A stretch of 64,000 bases of DNA. Source: JALZKA01 sp963721645. GTDB taxonomy: Bacteria > Actinomycetota > Thermoleophilia > Solirubrobacterales > 70-9. Position numbers and translations under genes: made by a program. A model generated the notes under the pieces. It made no database searches and was not told the DNA's origin. It worked only from the letters and a program-made list of their open reading frames with translations. The stretch is from assembly GCA_963721645.1 (NCBI GenBank), contig CAVRJK010000002.1, forward strand, positions 1,054,001 to 1,118,000. The letters are read 5' to 3'. Of this stretch, positions 16,128 to 25,223 are shown piece after piece (positions within the stretch are counted from its first letter, which is position 1; each line of letters begins with the position of its first letter).

Positions 16128-16694
16128 TCACCTCAAGTTCAAGTTGCAAAGCGGCACGTACAGGGAGCTGTCGCGCCGCATCATCGAACGGTAAAGACAG
16201 AGTCGGACGGCAGAGAACTCGCCCCCCACGTCTTCGGGGAGTGGCCCGGGCGCACGCTCGACGCGCTGGGGGCGACGCCTTCCCGCGCCCTTCTCGGCAC
16301 GAACCCGAGCGACCGTCACGTGCGGCCAGAAGGGCCGCTTCTCCGTCTCGGCGAGGCCCACCTCGCAGAGACGCGAAGAGACCTCACGGGCCAGGGACGC
16401 CGCTGCCGGCGCGTCGGCCTCGATCGCGAACAGAGATGGCCGCCGCGGCGGCTTTGCAGCGGGGTTCGTGCGAAAGCGCATCCTCACCGGTCGCGGCTCG
16501 ATCTCCATGATCGCTTCCTTCGCCTCCTCCACTCGGTCGGACGGCGTCGAACCGAGAAAGCAGACTGTCATGTGAAGCGCTTCCGGGCGCACGGGCCGCA
16601 GGGCCGGGTCCGACAACTCTCGAGCGCCCCACTCGCCGAGCTGGTCACGGACGGCGTCCGGCAGGTCCAGCGCAGCGAAAAGCCGCTCCATCAC
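16128..16694 (-). CDS. thpR: RNA 2',3'-cyclic phosphodiesterase ThpR
   Basis: A 2H-phosphoesterase of the LigT family. Both catalytic HxTx motifs are present: H41-M-T43-V and H125-V-T127-V. At 188 residues it has usual length. The start is one of two adjacent ATGs, overlapping the epoxide hydrolase stop by 4 bp. Sits between cinA/epoxide hydrolase and recA, a common actinobacterial neighbourhood. Confidence 0.93.
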   Translation of the reverse strand: MMERLFAALDLPDAVRDQLGEWGARELSDPALRPVRPEALHMTVCFLGSTPSDRVEEAKEAIMEIEPRPVRMRFRTNPAAKPPRRPSLFAIEADAPAAASLAREVSSRLCEVGLAETEKRPFWPHVTVARVRAEKGAGRRRPQRVERAPGPLPEDVGGEFSAVRLCLYRSMMRRDSSLYVPLCNLNLR

Positions 16695-17788
16695 ACCTCG
16701 CGCAGGAAGCCAACGAGGTCTCGGGCCAAGAGCTCAGGCTCCTCCCAGGCCGCGAAGTGCCCCCCACGGTCGTGCTCGGTCCACTGGCGCAGGTCGCCGA
16801 GCGTCCGCTCGGCCCACTCACGCGGGGGATGGAGAATCTCGGCGGGGAAGTCGGAGACCGCGGCCGGGACCCCGATCCGCTCTCCCGGGGCCAGCTTCCA
16901 GCGGTCGCGCGCCTCGGCCGCGTAGAGGCGGATCGAGCTCGAGATAGTGCCGGTCGCCCAATAGAGCGTGAGGAAGTCGCAGAGCTCGTCGAGGGAGAAG
17001 CGCGTCTCGACGTCGCCCGCGCAATCCGACCAGTCTCGGTACTTGGAGACGAGCCAGGCCGCCAGGCCCGCAGGAGAGTCGTTCAGACCTGGCGCGAGCG
17101 TATCCGGCGCGGTGCCCTGCGTGAGCATGTAGTGGGCTCCTCGCGTCCGCCACCTGGCGGCGTCCGCAAGCCAAGCCTGCTCGGCATCGCTGAGATCCGA
17201 AAGGTCGGGCGGAAAGGGCAGAACGGATGGCGAGTTGACGTGGAGAGCGGTCACGCGCTCGGGCGAGTCGAACGCCATACGCGCCCCGATCAGGGTTCCC
17301 CAATCGCCACCGTGAACGCAGTAGCGCTCGACCCCGAGACCGTCCTCGACCAAAGCGCGGAGCCGCGATGCGACGGCGCTCCCGCTGAGGGGCGTGTCCG
17401 GGCCGTCCGAGAAGCCATACCCGGGAAGGGACGGCGCGATTACCTCGTGCCCGGCGTCCACGAGCAACGGAATCAGGCGCTCGAACTCGAGAACCGCGCC
17501 GGGCCAGCCGTGGACAAGAACGATGGGCGGGCCGGTCTGCTCGCCGGCGCGCACGAAGTGGATCCCGTCCCAGACCCCATGCTCGAGACGGTTCAGCCTC
17601 TCCTCGGTCGCTCGCCACTCGTACTCGCCCGCCCAGTGCTCACAAAGGCGTCTGAGGAAGACCTCGTCCATCCCGTACTCCCAGTCCACGCTCGGCTCCT
17701 GAGGCCAGCGTGTGCGCTCGAGTCGTTCGCGGAGGTCTTCGAGAACCTTCTCGCCGACCGAGATCTCGTAGGGGCGCGGCTTCGACAC
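16691..17788 (-). CDS. Epoxide hydrolase (EHN-type alpha/beta hydrolase)
   Basis: A 365-residue enzyme. The N-terminal EHN segment (about residues 5-110, with the family's RWPxEPxxxDWxYG pattern) precedes an alpha/beta hydrolase core: oxyanion-hole HGWPG at 93-97 and the nucleophile elbow HGGDWG, nucleophile D162. It would open epoxides via a covalent ester; the natural substrate is unknown. It is 5 bp downstream of cinA and overlaps thpR, so it is cotranscribed with DNA/RNA-maintenance genes. Confidence 0.9.
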   Translation of the reverse strand: MSKPRPYEISVGEKVLEDLRERLERTRWPQEPSVDWEYGMDEVFLRRLCEHWAGEYEWRATEERLNRLEHGVWDGIHFVRAGEQTGPPIVLVHGWPGAVLEFERLIPLLVDAGHEVIAPSLPGYGFSDGPDTPLSGSAVASRLRALVEDGLGVERYCVHGGDWGTLIGARMAFDSPERVTALHVNSPSVLPFPPDLSDLSDAEQAWLADAARWRTRGAHYMLTQGTAPDTLAPGLNDSPAGLAAWLVSKYRDWSDCAGDVETRFSLDELCDFLTLYWATGTISSSIRLYAAEARDRWKLAPGERIGVPAAVSDFPAEILHPPREWAERTLGDLRQWTEHDRGGHFAAWEEPELLARDLVGFLREV

Positions 17789-17793
17789 GCCGC

Positions 17794-19101
17794 CTAGAGC
17801 GGAAAATCCTCGCCCAGGAGGAGCCTGCGCGTGAGGTGCATGGCAAGGAGCGCGGAGCGCTCGCGGATGTCCGCGCGAGTTCCGGGCATGACCGGGTCAC
17901 GTTCGAGCTTTGATCCATCCGCGGTCTTGACGCATACGCAGACGTAGCCGACCGGCTTTTCCTCGGTCCCGCCGGTAGGGCCGGCGATCCCCGTTATGCC
18001 CACACCGACATCCGCGTCGTACTGCGCCAGCGCTCCGTCGGCCATCGCTTCGGCAACTTCAGGCGAGACTGCGCCGTGCTCGGCGATCAGTTCGGCCGGC
18101 ACGCCCAGGACCTTCGTCTTCGACTCGTTGGTGTAGGTGACTGCGCCGCCGCACACGTAGGCGGACGCGCCGTCGCGCTCGGTCAGGCGCGCCGCGAGCA
18201 TCCCGCCGGTGCACGACTCGGCGGTAGCGATCCTGTGCCCCTGGAGGAGGCCCGCAAGCTGGGCATCGATCGTCTCGCCATCCTTGCTGAAGAGAAAGCG
18301 ACCGTGGCGCTCGTCGATGCCGGCGACCAGTGCTGCGAGCGCTTCCTCGGCTCCGGGGCGATGGCGCACTTCGATCTCGAGCTCGCCCTTTCGCAGGCAC
18401 GTCGTGATTTCCAGGTCGCCGATCGCGACGCCGCCCTCCTCGATGTCTCGAAGGGACATTGCGATCTCGGACTCGGGAACCCCGAACAGGCGGAGCATCA
18501 CGCCCGCGTAAGGCTCGGCGCGATCGAGGACCGAGCGAACCAGATCTGTCTCGAGCGCCTTTGGCCACATCGCATGAAGCTCGCGTGGCGGCCCCGGCAT
18601 CACGATCACGACCGGGCCGTCGTCGACCGGCACGACAAGCCCTGGTGCGGTGCCGGCAGGATCGATGAGCGTCGAGCCCTTCGGGATCACCGCCTGCTTG
18701 CGATTGGCCTCGCGGACGGCCTCGGGGTCGAAGTTCAGACGTTTGGCGAACCCAGCGAGGATCTCCGCGATCTTTTCCTCCATCGCTTCGTCCAAGACCA
18801 TCTCCCGCCCGGCGAAGGTGCCCACGACTTCGGCGGTCAGGTCGTCGGCCGTAGGGCCAAGGCCGCCGCTCGTGACGATGAGGTCCATGCCGTCGTCGCC
18901 CAGGAATCGGAGAGCGTGCTCGAGATCGCTGGGCCGGTCGCCGACGATCACAATGTGCGAGACCTCCACCCCGCCTGAGGCCAGCTCCTTTGAGATCCAG
19001 GGACCGTTCTTGTCCTGGATCGTTCCGGTGATGACCTCCGTACCGGTCACAACGACGCCGGCCCGGACGGGTCTGGCAGCTCCTTCGCTCACGGCGCCCA
19101 C
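17794..19101 (-). CDS. cinA: CinA family nicotinamide-nucleotide amidohydrolase/ADP-ribose pyrophosphatase
   Basis: A 435-residue two-domain CinA. The N-terminal MoCF/COG1058 domain begins with the GTEVITGTIQDKN motif and contains SGGLGPTADDLT. The C-terminal PncC amidase domain has IATAESCTGGMLAARLT and GITGIAGPTGG. It recycles NMN to nicotinic acid mononucleotide and is often found near recA, as here. Confidence 0.95.
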   Translation of the reverse strand: MGAVSEGAARPVRAGVVVTGTEVITGTIQDKNGPWISKELASGGVEVSHIVIVGDRPSDLEHALRFLGDDGMDLIVTSGGLGPTADDLTAEVVGTFAGREMVLDEAMEEKIAEILAGFAKRLNFDPEAVREANRKQAVIPKGSTLIDPAGTAPGLVVPVDDGPVVIVMPGPPRELHAMWPKALETDLVRSVLDRAEPYAGVMLRLFGVPESEIAMSLRDIEEGGVAIGDLEITTCLRKGELEIEVRHRPGAEEALAALVAGIDERHGRFLFSKDGETIDAQLAGLLQGHRIATAESCTGGMLAARLTERDGASAYVCGGAVTYTNESKTKVLGVPAELIAEHGAVSPEVAEAMADGALAQYDADVGVGITGIAGPTGGTEEKPVGYVCVCVKTADGSKLERDPVMPGTRADIRERSALLAMHLTRRLLLGEDFPL

Positions 19102-19129
19102 TCTACGGAGCGTTCACCGCTTCGCGGGG

Positions 19130-20110
19130 TCAGGGAGCGACGGTGATGCCCAGGGGGTTGTTGAAGCTCGATCCGTTGATCAGCGTCTCCTTGCCCGTCC
19201 TCAGGTTCACGCTGAACAGCTGACCGTTCGTAACGCTCGGCCGCAATGCGCCCGAGACGTATGCCGTGTTCGCGCCGGCCAGCGCGATCCCACTCACATT
19301 CGAGATATCGCTGTTCTTGAGAATCGTTTTCTGTGCGCCGGTCTTGCGGTTAACGCGAAAAAGAGCCCCGGTGAAGTCGAAGGCTCCAGGATCGATGACC
19401 AGGAGGCTGTCGTTGTCCTCGACGACCACATCCGAGGGGCCCTCGAAGATGCCATGGCTGGAGATCACCTTCTGTTTGCCCGAGCCCGGGTTCACCTCGA
19501 CTATTCCGCCGCGAGTTCCGAGATCGCTCTTCCTGCCGCCCGCGTCAGCGACGATGAGCTTGTTGCCGTCAACGTCGATGCCAAATGGTCCGCCGATGTT
19601 CTCGCCCTTGGTAACGAGCGACTGCTTCCCCGTTGCGATGTCGACCTTGATCACGCGCTTGGGCTTGCCGCCGAAATCCGTTACGTAGAGCGAGCTTCCC
19701 TTGCGGTCGAGCGAGATCGGGTCACTGAACAGCTCCTTGCCACCTGCATCAGCTGAGATCGCATTGCTCGAGACGAATGTCTGGGTTCCCGACGAGTCGA
19801 CCCGGATGATCGCACCGGGGCCGACGTAGGCATCGCGGTCGACCACCAGAATGTCGCCGTTCGCGTCGAAGGTGACGTCGGAGGGGAACCGGAAGGTGAA
19901 CCCGCTTGAGATGGGCGTTGAAACGCCTGTGGCCGGATCAACCGTTTCGATCTGAGCGTCGCTGGAGTCGGCAACGATGATGTCCCCTGATTTCCACAAC
20001 GTCGGCGCCGCCTGACCCGACGAAGGGGCAAATGCGATAGCCAGCCCTGCTGCGAATGCGAACCCCGCGAGAGCACCCCTGATCCGACCAGCACGCGTCT
20101 TCACGTTCAT
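19130..20110 (-). CDS. Secreted NHL/SMP-30-like beta-propeller protein
   Basis: A 326-residue exported protein: basic N-terminus, hydrophobic core and an AQA-type cleavage region near residues 30-36. Repeats follow with the pattern G-D-(I/L)-(V/L)-V-(A/V)-D-...-I-x-(K/R)-V-D (for example GDILVVDRDAYVGPGAIIRV), as in NHL-type propellers. GGAGG lies four bases before the ATG. It sits between ftsK and cinA, separated from ftsK by a terminator. Function unknown. Confidence 0.8.
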   Translation of the reverse strand: MNVKTRAGRIRGALAGFAFAAGLAIAFAPSSGQAAPTLWKSGDIIVADSSDAQIETVDPATGVSTPISSGFTFRFPSDVTFDANGDILVVDRDAYVGPGAIIRVDSSGTQTFVSSNAISADAGGKELFSDPISLDRKGSSLYVTDFGGKPKRVIKVDIATGKQSLVTKGENIGGPFGIDVDGNKLIVADAGGRKSDLGTRGGIVEVNPGSGKQKVISSHGIFEGPSDVVVEDNDSLLVIDPGAFDFTGALFRVNRKTGAQKTILKNSDISNVSGIALAGANTAYVSGALRPSVTNGQLFSVNLRTGKETLINGSSFNNPLGITVAP

Positions 20111-20182
20111 CGAGCCTCCAATGCTCTTCCCTCCAGCTTGAGGGTCAAGAGTACATCGCCTAAGGACCGATGAGACACCCTC

Positions 20183-20204
20183 AAAGGGGTGGTCTGCCCA
20201 CCCC
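20183..20204 (-). terminator. Terminator after ftsK
   Basis: On the minus strand GGGGTGG, loop GCAGA, CCACCCC followed by TTT: seven GC-rich pairs, eight bases past the ftsK stop codon. The U-run is short. Confidence 0.55.
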
Positions 20205-20211
20205 TGTCCCG

Positions 20212-22725
20212 TCAGCCGTCGACCGGCTCCAGTTCTGACTGGGTGTCGGAGCGGTCGAGGATCTCGGGAGAGGGTGCAGCAGCGCTCCCGCCATTCAGGA
20301 TCGGCTGCAGCTCGGAGATCGAGATCAGGACCTGTCTTGGCTTCGAGCCCTCGTAGCCGGAGATGATGCCGCGGCGCTCGAGCATGTCGATGAGGCGACC
20401 CGCTCGTGTGTAGCCGACGCGGAGACGGCGCTGGATCATCGAAACGGAGGCAGTCTCTGACTCGATCACGATCCGCGCTGCGTCCTCCAGGAGGGCATCC
20501 TCGTCAGGCGAGAACTCGCCACCTCCGGGCTCGACGCCCTGGTCCTCGATCTTTTCGACGAGCAACGTGGGGTCGAAGTCAGGCTCGCCCTGCTTGGCCC
20601 AGTGGTTGGTGAGGCGGGCGATCTCGTCCTCGGTGAGGAAGGCGCCCTGAATCCGCTGTAGCTTGGAGGTGCCGATCGGGCGGAAGAGCATGTCGCCCTG
20701 GCCCAGGAGCGTCTCGGCGCCGCCCTGGTCGAGGATGACCCGCGAGTCGACCTGCGAGGCCACGGCGAAGGCGATGCGTGCCGGGATATTGACCTTGATC
20801 GTTCCCGTGATGACGTCCGTGGACGGACGCTGAGTGGCGAGAACCAGATGGATGCCGACGGCGCGGGACTTCTGGGCGAGCCGGATGATGGAATCCTCCA
20901 CCTCTGCCGGCGCGACCATCATCAGGTCGGCGAGCTCGTCGATCACGCAGAGGATGTGCGGAAGCGGGTTGTCGCCGTTCTTCTTTCGCGTCTTGTTCAG
21001 CTCGGCGAGGTTGCGGGCCCGCGCCTTCCCCATCACCTCGTAGCGGTTCTCCATCTCGCCGATCAGGTTGGTGAGCACGTTCGATGCCAGGCGCGGGTTC
21101 GTGACCACAGGCGTCAGGAGGTGGGGCAGGTTCTCGTAGTGGTTCAGCTCCACGCGCTTGGGGTCGACCAGAACCAGACGGCACTCGTTCGGCGAAGCGT
21201 TGAGGAGGATCGATGAGAGGATCGCGTTGATGCAACCCGACTTGCCGGAGCCCGTCGTACCGGCGACGAGGATGTGCGGCATGAGCGCGATGTCAGTCCA
21301 GCAGGCGTGTCCGGAGACGTCCTTGCCAAGCCAGGCCACGAGCGGCGAGGAGCCCTTCGGTTTGCCTTCGTAGATATCGCCCAGGCGGACGAGACGGCGC
21401 TTTTTGTTGGGGACCTCGACGCCGACGGCCTTCTTGCCGGGGATCGGAGCCAAGATGCGGATATCGGTGGAAGCGAGCGCGTAGGCAAGATCGTCCTTCA
21501 GCGCCGCAACCTTGGAGACCTTGGTCCCGGGCGCGAGCTGGAACTCGTAGCGGCTCACGTGAGGGCCTGAGACCATCCCGATCATCCGCGCGTCCACTCC
21601 GAAGTGCTGGAGCGACTCGAGGAGCGACTTCGCGATCGCTTCGCGTTCCTTGGGATCCGGGCCTGGGTCGCCCTTCCCCTTCTCGAGCACCTTGGGGTTC
21701 GGTGGGGAATAGTCGGCCTCGTCTGAGACCGTGATCCCAAGCTCGGTGCGCTTGTTGCCCATCGGCGTCAGCTCTTCCGGATCGGCGACCGCGTCGGGGT
21801 CTCCCTCGCCGAGGGTCGCGACAGGTTCGGCCGCGGGCTCTTCCTTGTCCCCGTGCGCGTCCTCGTAGGAGAACGCGCCCTCGCCGCTTGCGGACTTGGC
21901 GTCTGCGACGGTGACCTCATCGTCGTCTTCCTCGGGCTCGTCCCAGATCGGCTCGTTCTCGAGCACCTCCGTCGTATTGGCACGCGTGATCTGGATGTCG
22001 AGATCCTCAGGCTCATCCCATCCGGGAAGCGAGGTCGGCATGCCGTTGGTGCTGCGGGCGGCCCGCGCAAGATCGGCGGTCGAACCGGAGGCGCGGCGCG
22101 TGGCGGTACCAGCGCTCTGGACGAGGTTCGCGATCGTCATGCCCGTCAGGAGCAAGAGTCCCGAGAGCAGCATCAAGACGGCCAGGATCTGCGCACCGAG
22201 GCGCTGGAAGAGCGAGGTCGAGGCCCAGTAGAGCGATTCGCCGATGGCTCCACCGTGGCTGCGAAAGAACTCCGGGTCGAAATAGCCGTCGCGCACGGGT
22301 CTGTCGGGGCCGAGGCCGAGCGTTCCGGCCGCGAAGGCCAAAAGCAATGCGAGGAGCACGAGCACGGCGCCGGCATTAAGCGCACGTGGCGCCTGGATCA
22401 TCGGGCGTGCGATCAGCGCCAGACCCAGACCGAAGATTGTCAGCGGCACCACGTAGGCGACCTTCCCGACCGTGTACTCGAGTGCCGAGGAGAGCCATCC
22501 ACCCATTGCGCCGCCGTCCCAGCCGAGATATAGGACGAATGCCGAATAGACGCCGACCGCGACCATGATCAGGCCGATCAGGTCGTAGTGGCGCTGTTCC
22601 AGCCCGTCGAACGCGTCCCGTGCCCGCTGGCGCACGTCAGGCGTGCGCTTGACGGGCGCCCTCTTCACGGGCGAACGCTTGGCACCCTTTTTGGGCGCAC
22701 GAGTCTTGGCGGTGGCTTTGGCCAT
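20212..22725 (-). CDS. ftsK: DNA translocase FtsK
   Basis: Septum-anchored DNA pump for chromosome segregation. Four membrane helices lie near residues 48-68, 88-106, 118-136 and 176-198. An acidic linker spans about 230-350, the motor has Walker A GTTGSGKS at 489-496, and the C-terminal gamma winged helix includes VGYTRAGRLIDMLE. The ATG at 22725 (MAKATAKTRAPKK, lysine/arginine-rich lead) is chosen: the 95 open codons before it are low-complexity and overlap the divergent promoter region. It gives 837 residues, typical for non-proteobacterial FtsK. Confidence 0.95.
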   Translation of the reverse strand: MAKATAKTRAPKKGAKRSPVKRAPVKRTPDVRQRARDAFDGLEQRHYDLIGLIMVAVGVYSAFVLYLGWDGGAMGGWLSSALEYTVGKVAYVVPLTIFGLGLALIARPMIQAPRALNAGAVLVLLALLLAFAAGTLGLGPDRPVRDGYFDPEFFRSHGGAIGESLYWASTSLFQRLGAQILAVLMLLSGLLLLTGMTIANLVQSAGTATRRASGSTADLARAARSTNGMPTSLPGWDEPEDLDIQITRANTTEVLENEPIWDEPEEDDDEVTVADAKSASGEGAFSYEDAHGDKEEPAAEPVATLGEGDPDAVADPEELTPMGNKRTELGITVSDEADYSPPNPKVLEKGKGDPGPDPKEREAIAKSLLESLQHFGVDARMIGMVSGPHVSRYEFQLAPGTKVSKVAALKDDLAYALASTDIRILAPIPGKKAVGVEVPNKKRRLVRLGDIYEGKPKGSSPLVAWLGKDVSGHACWTDIALMPHILVAGTTGSGKSGCINAILSSILLNASPNECRLVLVDPKRVELNHYENLPHLLTPVVTNPRLASNVLTNLIGEMENRYEVMGKARARNLAELNKTRKKNGDNPLPHILCVIDELADLMMVAPAEVEDSIIRLAQKSRAVGIHLVLATQRPSTDVITGTIKVNIPARIAFAVASQVDSRVILDQGGAETLLGQGDMLFRPIGTSKLQRIQGAFLTEDEIARLTNHWAKQGEPDFDPTLLVEKIEDQGVEPGGGEFSPDEDALLEDAARIVIESETASVSMIQRRLRVGYTRAGRLIDMLERRGIISGYEGSKPRQVLISISELQPILNGGSAAAPSPEILDRSDTQSELEPVDG

Positions 22726-22899
22726 CGCAGGACGGGTTCGACACGCACGCCTCGTCCCCTTCGCAGGCACATCCGGACCGCCTCCGGACATCGGCGAAGA
22801 TCCCGGTGCGGCAAGCACGTCTCGGGAGCGCTCATGCCTCCCGGTTGGGACGTTCTTGGCGCGACGAGGACCCTTTAGCCCGCGATGACGGATCGTCCG

Positions 22900-22911
22900 T
22901 ACCCTTGATCC
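22900..22911 (+). promoter_or_regulatory. Leaderless-type promoter of the response regulator gene
   Basis: TACCCT fits the TANNNT -10 pattern and ends six bases before the ATG, so transcription would start at or next to the start codon. There is no Shine-Dalgarno sequence, and no clear -35. Confidence 0.45.
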
Positions 22912-23607
22912 ATGCTCGAGAGCGAGACTCAAACGGGGCGCGTGCTCGTCGTTGAGGACGACGCCGAGATCGCGGACGTCCTGCGGCGGACGCTTCGCGC
23001 CGAGGGCCACGACGTGCGCACGGCAGGCGACGGCGAGGAAGCGCTCAGCGCCGCCGCCGAGTTCCTCCCGGACGTCGTCATCCTCGACCTCGGTCTACCC
23101 AAGATCGATGGCGTCGAGGTCCTGAGGCGCCTGCGTGAATCCGACGACGTGCCCATCCTCGTCCTGACCGCCCGCACCGAGCTCGAGGATCGCGTCGAGG
23201 GCCTCGACCTGGGCGCCGACGACTATCTGGTCAAGCCTTTCGAGCGCACCGAGCTCTTGGCCCGTATGCGGGCTGTGATGCGCCGGCGCCCGCCTCGTGG
23301 CTCGGCGACCCTCGTCCTCGCCGACCTTCGACTCAACCCGGCTACACGAGAGGTTCACCGCGGAGAGCGTGAGGTCGAGCTGACAGCGCGCGAGTTCGAG
23401 CTGCTCGAGTACCTGATGCGCAACGAGCGCCTCGTCGTTTCCCGCGAACGCCTGCTGGAAGAGGTCTGGGGCTACGACCCGCTGGCGATGACCAACACGA
23501 TCGATGTCTTCATCTCGAACGTCCGGCGCAAGCTCGAGGAAGGCGGCGAGGAGCGCATCCTCCACACCAAGAGGGGCGCGGGATACGTCGTGCGCCCACC
23601 CGGATAG
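22912..23607 (+). CDS. OmpR/PhoB-family response regulator
   Basis: A 231-residue transcription factor. The receiver domain has acidic pocket EDD at 15-17, phospho-acceptor D59 in VILDLGLPK and the conserved lysine in LVKPFE. The C-terminal winged helix shows the family end pattern VFISNVRRKLEEGGEE...RGAGYVV. It is directly followed, without any gap, by its kinase gene. Target genes are not indicated by neighbours. Confidence 0.93.
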   Translation: MLESETQTGRVLVVEDDAEIADVLRRTLRAEGHDVRTAGDGEEALSAAAEFLPDVVILDLGLPKIDGVEVLRRLRESDDVPILVLTARTELEDRVEGLDLGADDYLVKPFERTELLARMRAVMRRRPPRGSATLVLADLRLNPATREVHRGEREVELTAREFELLEYLMRNERLVVSRERLLEEVWGYDPLAMTNTIDVFISNVRRKLEEGGEERILHTKRGAGYVVRPPG

Positions 23608-25062
23608 ATGACGGAAGAAGAGCGGCCACCGCGGTCCAGGGTGCGCCTCCTTACCCCGTCGCGCTGGCCGGTGCGCTGGCGCCTCGCCGGCGTCTCGGCC
23701 GTCCTGACCTTCGTCATCCTCCTGACCTTCGCCGCGGTCGTGGGAAAGCTCTCGCAAGAGCGCTTGGAGACCGACTTTCACAACGAGCTTCAGGCCACCG
23801 CCAACCGCATTGCGTTCACGGTCGAGTTCAACCCCGAGACCCAGAGCGTGGAGGTGCCGATCGACGACCGGACGGTCGGCGACGAGGTGGTCCGCGTAAC
23901 CCCGCCCGTGGGCCCGGCGCTCAAGACCATCGACGTGGACCTCCCCCCTCCCGACCCGCTCCAGATCGTGCGCTTCGGAGAGCTCGACGTCGCCACCTCG
24001 CAGGTCGCGACGACTTTCGTCGGCGCGGGCGTGACCTATGTGCAGGTGGCGCGTGACCATGACGAGCTCGACGCCACGATCGGCCGGCTCTGGCTCTTCC
24101 TCGGGATAGGCGTTGCGGGCGGGTCGATCCTTGCCACCCTGGCCGGCCTCGCCGTCGCCGGGCGCGCGATGCGCCCGATAGCCGCTCTCACCTCGACTGC
24201 ACGTGAGATCGCGACTACTCGTGATCCTGCCCGCACGATGCCCAAGCCGAGGGCCGAGGACGAGGTCGCCGAGCTTGCGACGACGCTGGACGAGATGCTC
24301 CGCGAGCTCGACGCGGCGCGAAACGAAGCCCAGGGCATGGTCCAGGCCCAGCGCGAGTTCGTGGCGGACGCGTCACATGAGCTCCGCACGCCTCTCACCT
24401 CCATCCTCGCCAACCTCGAGCTGCTCCAGGCCGCTCTGGAACAGAACCCCACAGAGGGCGAGGAGGCAGAGATGGTCGCGTCGGCGCTGCGCTCCTCCCA
24501 GCGCATGCGGCGCCTAGTCGGAGACCTGCTGATCCTCGCCCGCGCCGACGCCGGGCGTCAAGGCGCCCGCAGGGCCTGCGACCTGGCAGCGATCACCGAG
24601 GCTGCGGCGTCCGAGCTCAGACCCACGGCAGCAGGTCACACCTTCAACCTCGCTCTCGAGCCGACGGGAGTCGAAGGCAATCCCGACGAACTCCACCGCG
24701 TCGCCCTCAACCTCATCGACAACGGCGTGCGCCACACCCCGGCCGGGTCGACCATCACCGTGCGAGTTTTCAGACGCCAAGACAACGCCGTGCTGGAGGT
24801 CGCAGACGACGGTCCCGGGATCCCCCAGGACATGGCCGGTCAGGTCTTCGGGCGTTTCGTGCGTGGCGCCGGGCCGGCGGACGTTACCGCCGATGCTGGA
24901 GCGGGGCTCGGCCTCGCGATCGTCCGAGCGGTCGCGATCCGACATGGCGGATCGGTCACGGTCGGGACCTCCAACCACGGCGGCGCGCTCTTCACCGTGA
25001 CGCTTCCGGACCCCTCCGAAACCGCCGCGGGTGTTCCTAAGAAACTTTCAAGGATTATTTAG
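23608..25062 (+). CDS. Two-component sensor histidine kinase
   Basis: Membrane kinase of 484 residues. Transmembrane helices lie at about 24-45 and 160-184, framing an extracytoplasmic sensor of ~115 residues. A HAMP domain follows (about 185-240), then the HisKA box with phosphorylatable H257 in DASHELRTPL and the HATPase domain (LNLIDNGVRHTPAGS; DDGPGIP; GAGLGLAIVRAV). Its ATG abuts the regulator's stop. The sensed signal is unknown. Confidence 0.93.
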   Translation: MTEEERPPRSRVRLLTPSRWPVRWRLAGVSAVLTFVILLTFAAVVGKLSQERLETDFHNELQATANRIAFTVEFNPETQSVEVPIDDRTVGDEVVRVTPPVGPALKTIDVDLPPPDPLQIVRFGELDVATSQVATTFVGAGVTYVQVARDHDELDATIGRLWLFLGIGVAGGSILATLAGLAVAGRAMRPIAALTSTAREIATTRDPARTMPKPRAEDEVAELATTLDEMLRELDAARNEAQGMVQAQREFVADASHELRTPLTSILANLELLQAALEQNPTEGEEAEMVASALRSSQRMRRLVGDLLILARADAGRQGARRACDLAAITEAAASELRPTAAGHTFNLALEPTGVEGNPDELHRVALNLIDNGVRHTPAGSTITVRVFRRQDNAVLEVADDGPGIPQDMAGQVFGRFVRGAGPADVTADAGAGLGLAIVRAVAIRHGGSVTVGTSNHGGALFTVTLPDPSETAAGVPKKLSRII

Positions 25063-25168
25063 GGGTCGTTTACACCCCGGGCGTAGTTTCCCTTGCGGAC
25101 GAGACACCCCTCGCCGGAGCGGGACATAGCCCCGGCGAGAACTTGGCTCAAGTAGCCGAGACCCCCTA

Positions 25169-25215
25169 GGCCCGTCGGCTCTCCCCCTCCCTGGAGCCGG
25201 CGGGCCGTTTATTTA
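25169..25215 (+). terminator. Strong intrinsic terminator of the two-component operon
   Basis: GGCCCGTCGGCTC pairs over 13 positions (one G-U) with GAGCCGGCGGGCC across a 12-base loop, followed by GTTTATTTA. It lies between the kinase gene and the convergent rnj gene. On the opposite strand the stem exists but lacks a U-run. Confidence 0.85.
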
Positions 25216-25223
25216 CCCGGTTG

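Noticed and set aside
22726..23010. N-terminal extension of FtsK by 95 residues
   Set aside because: The extra codons overlap the response-regulator start region and are unlike FtsK; the lysine-rich ATG at 22725 gives normal length.
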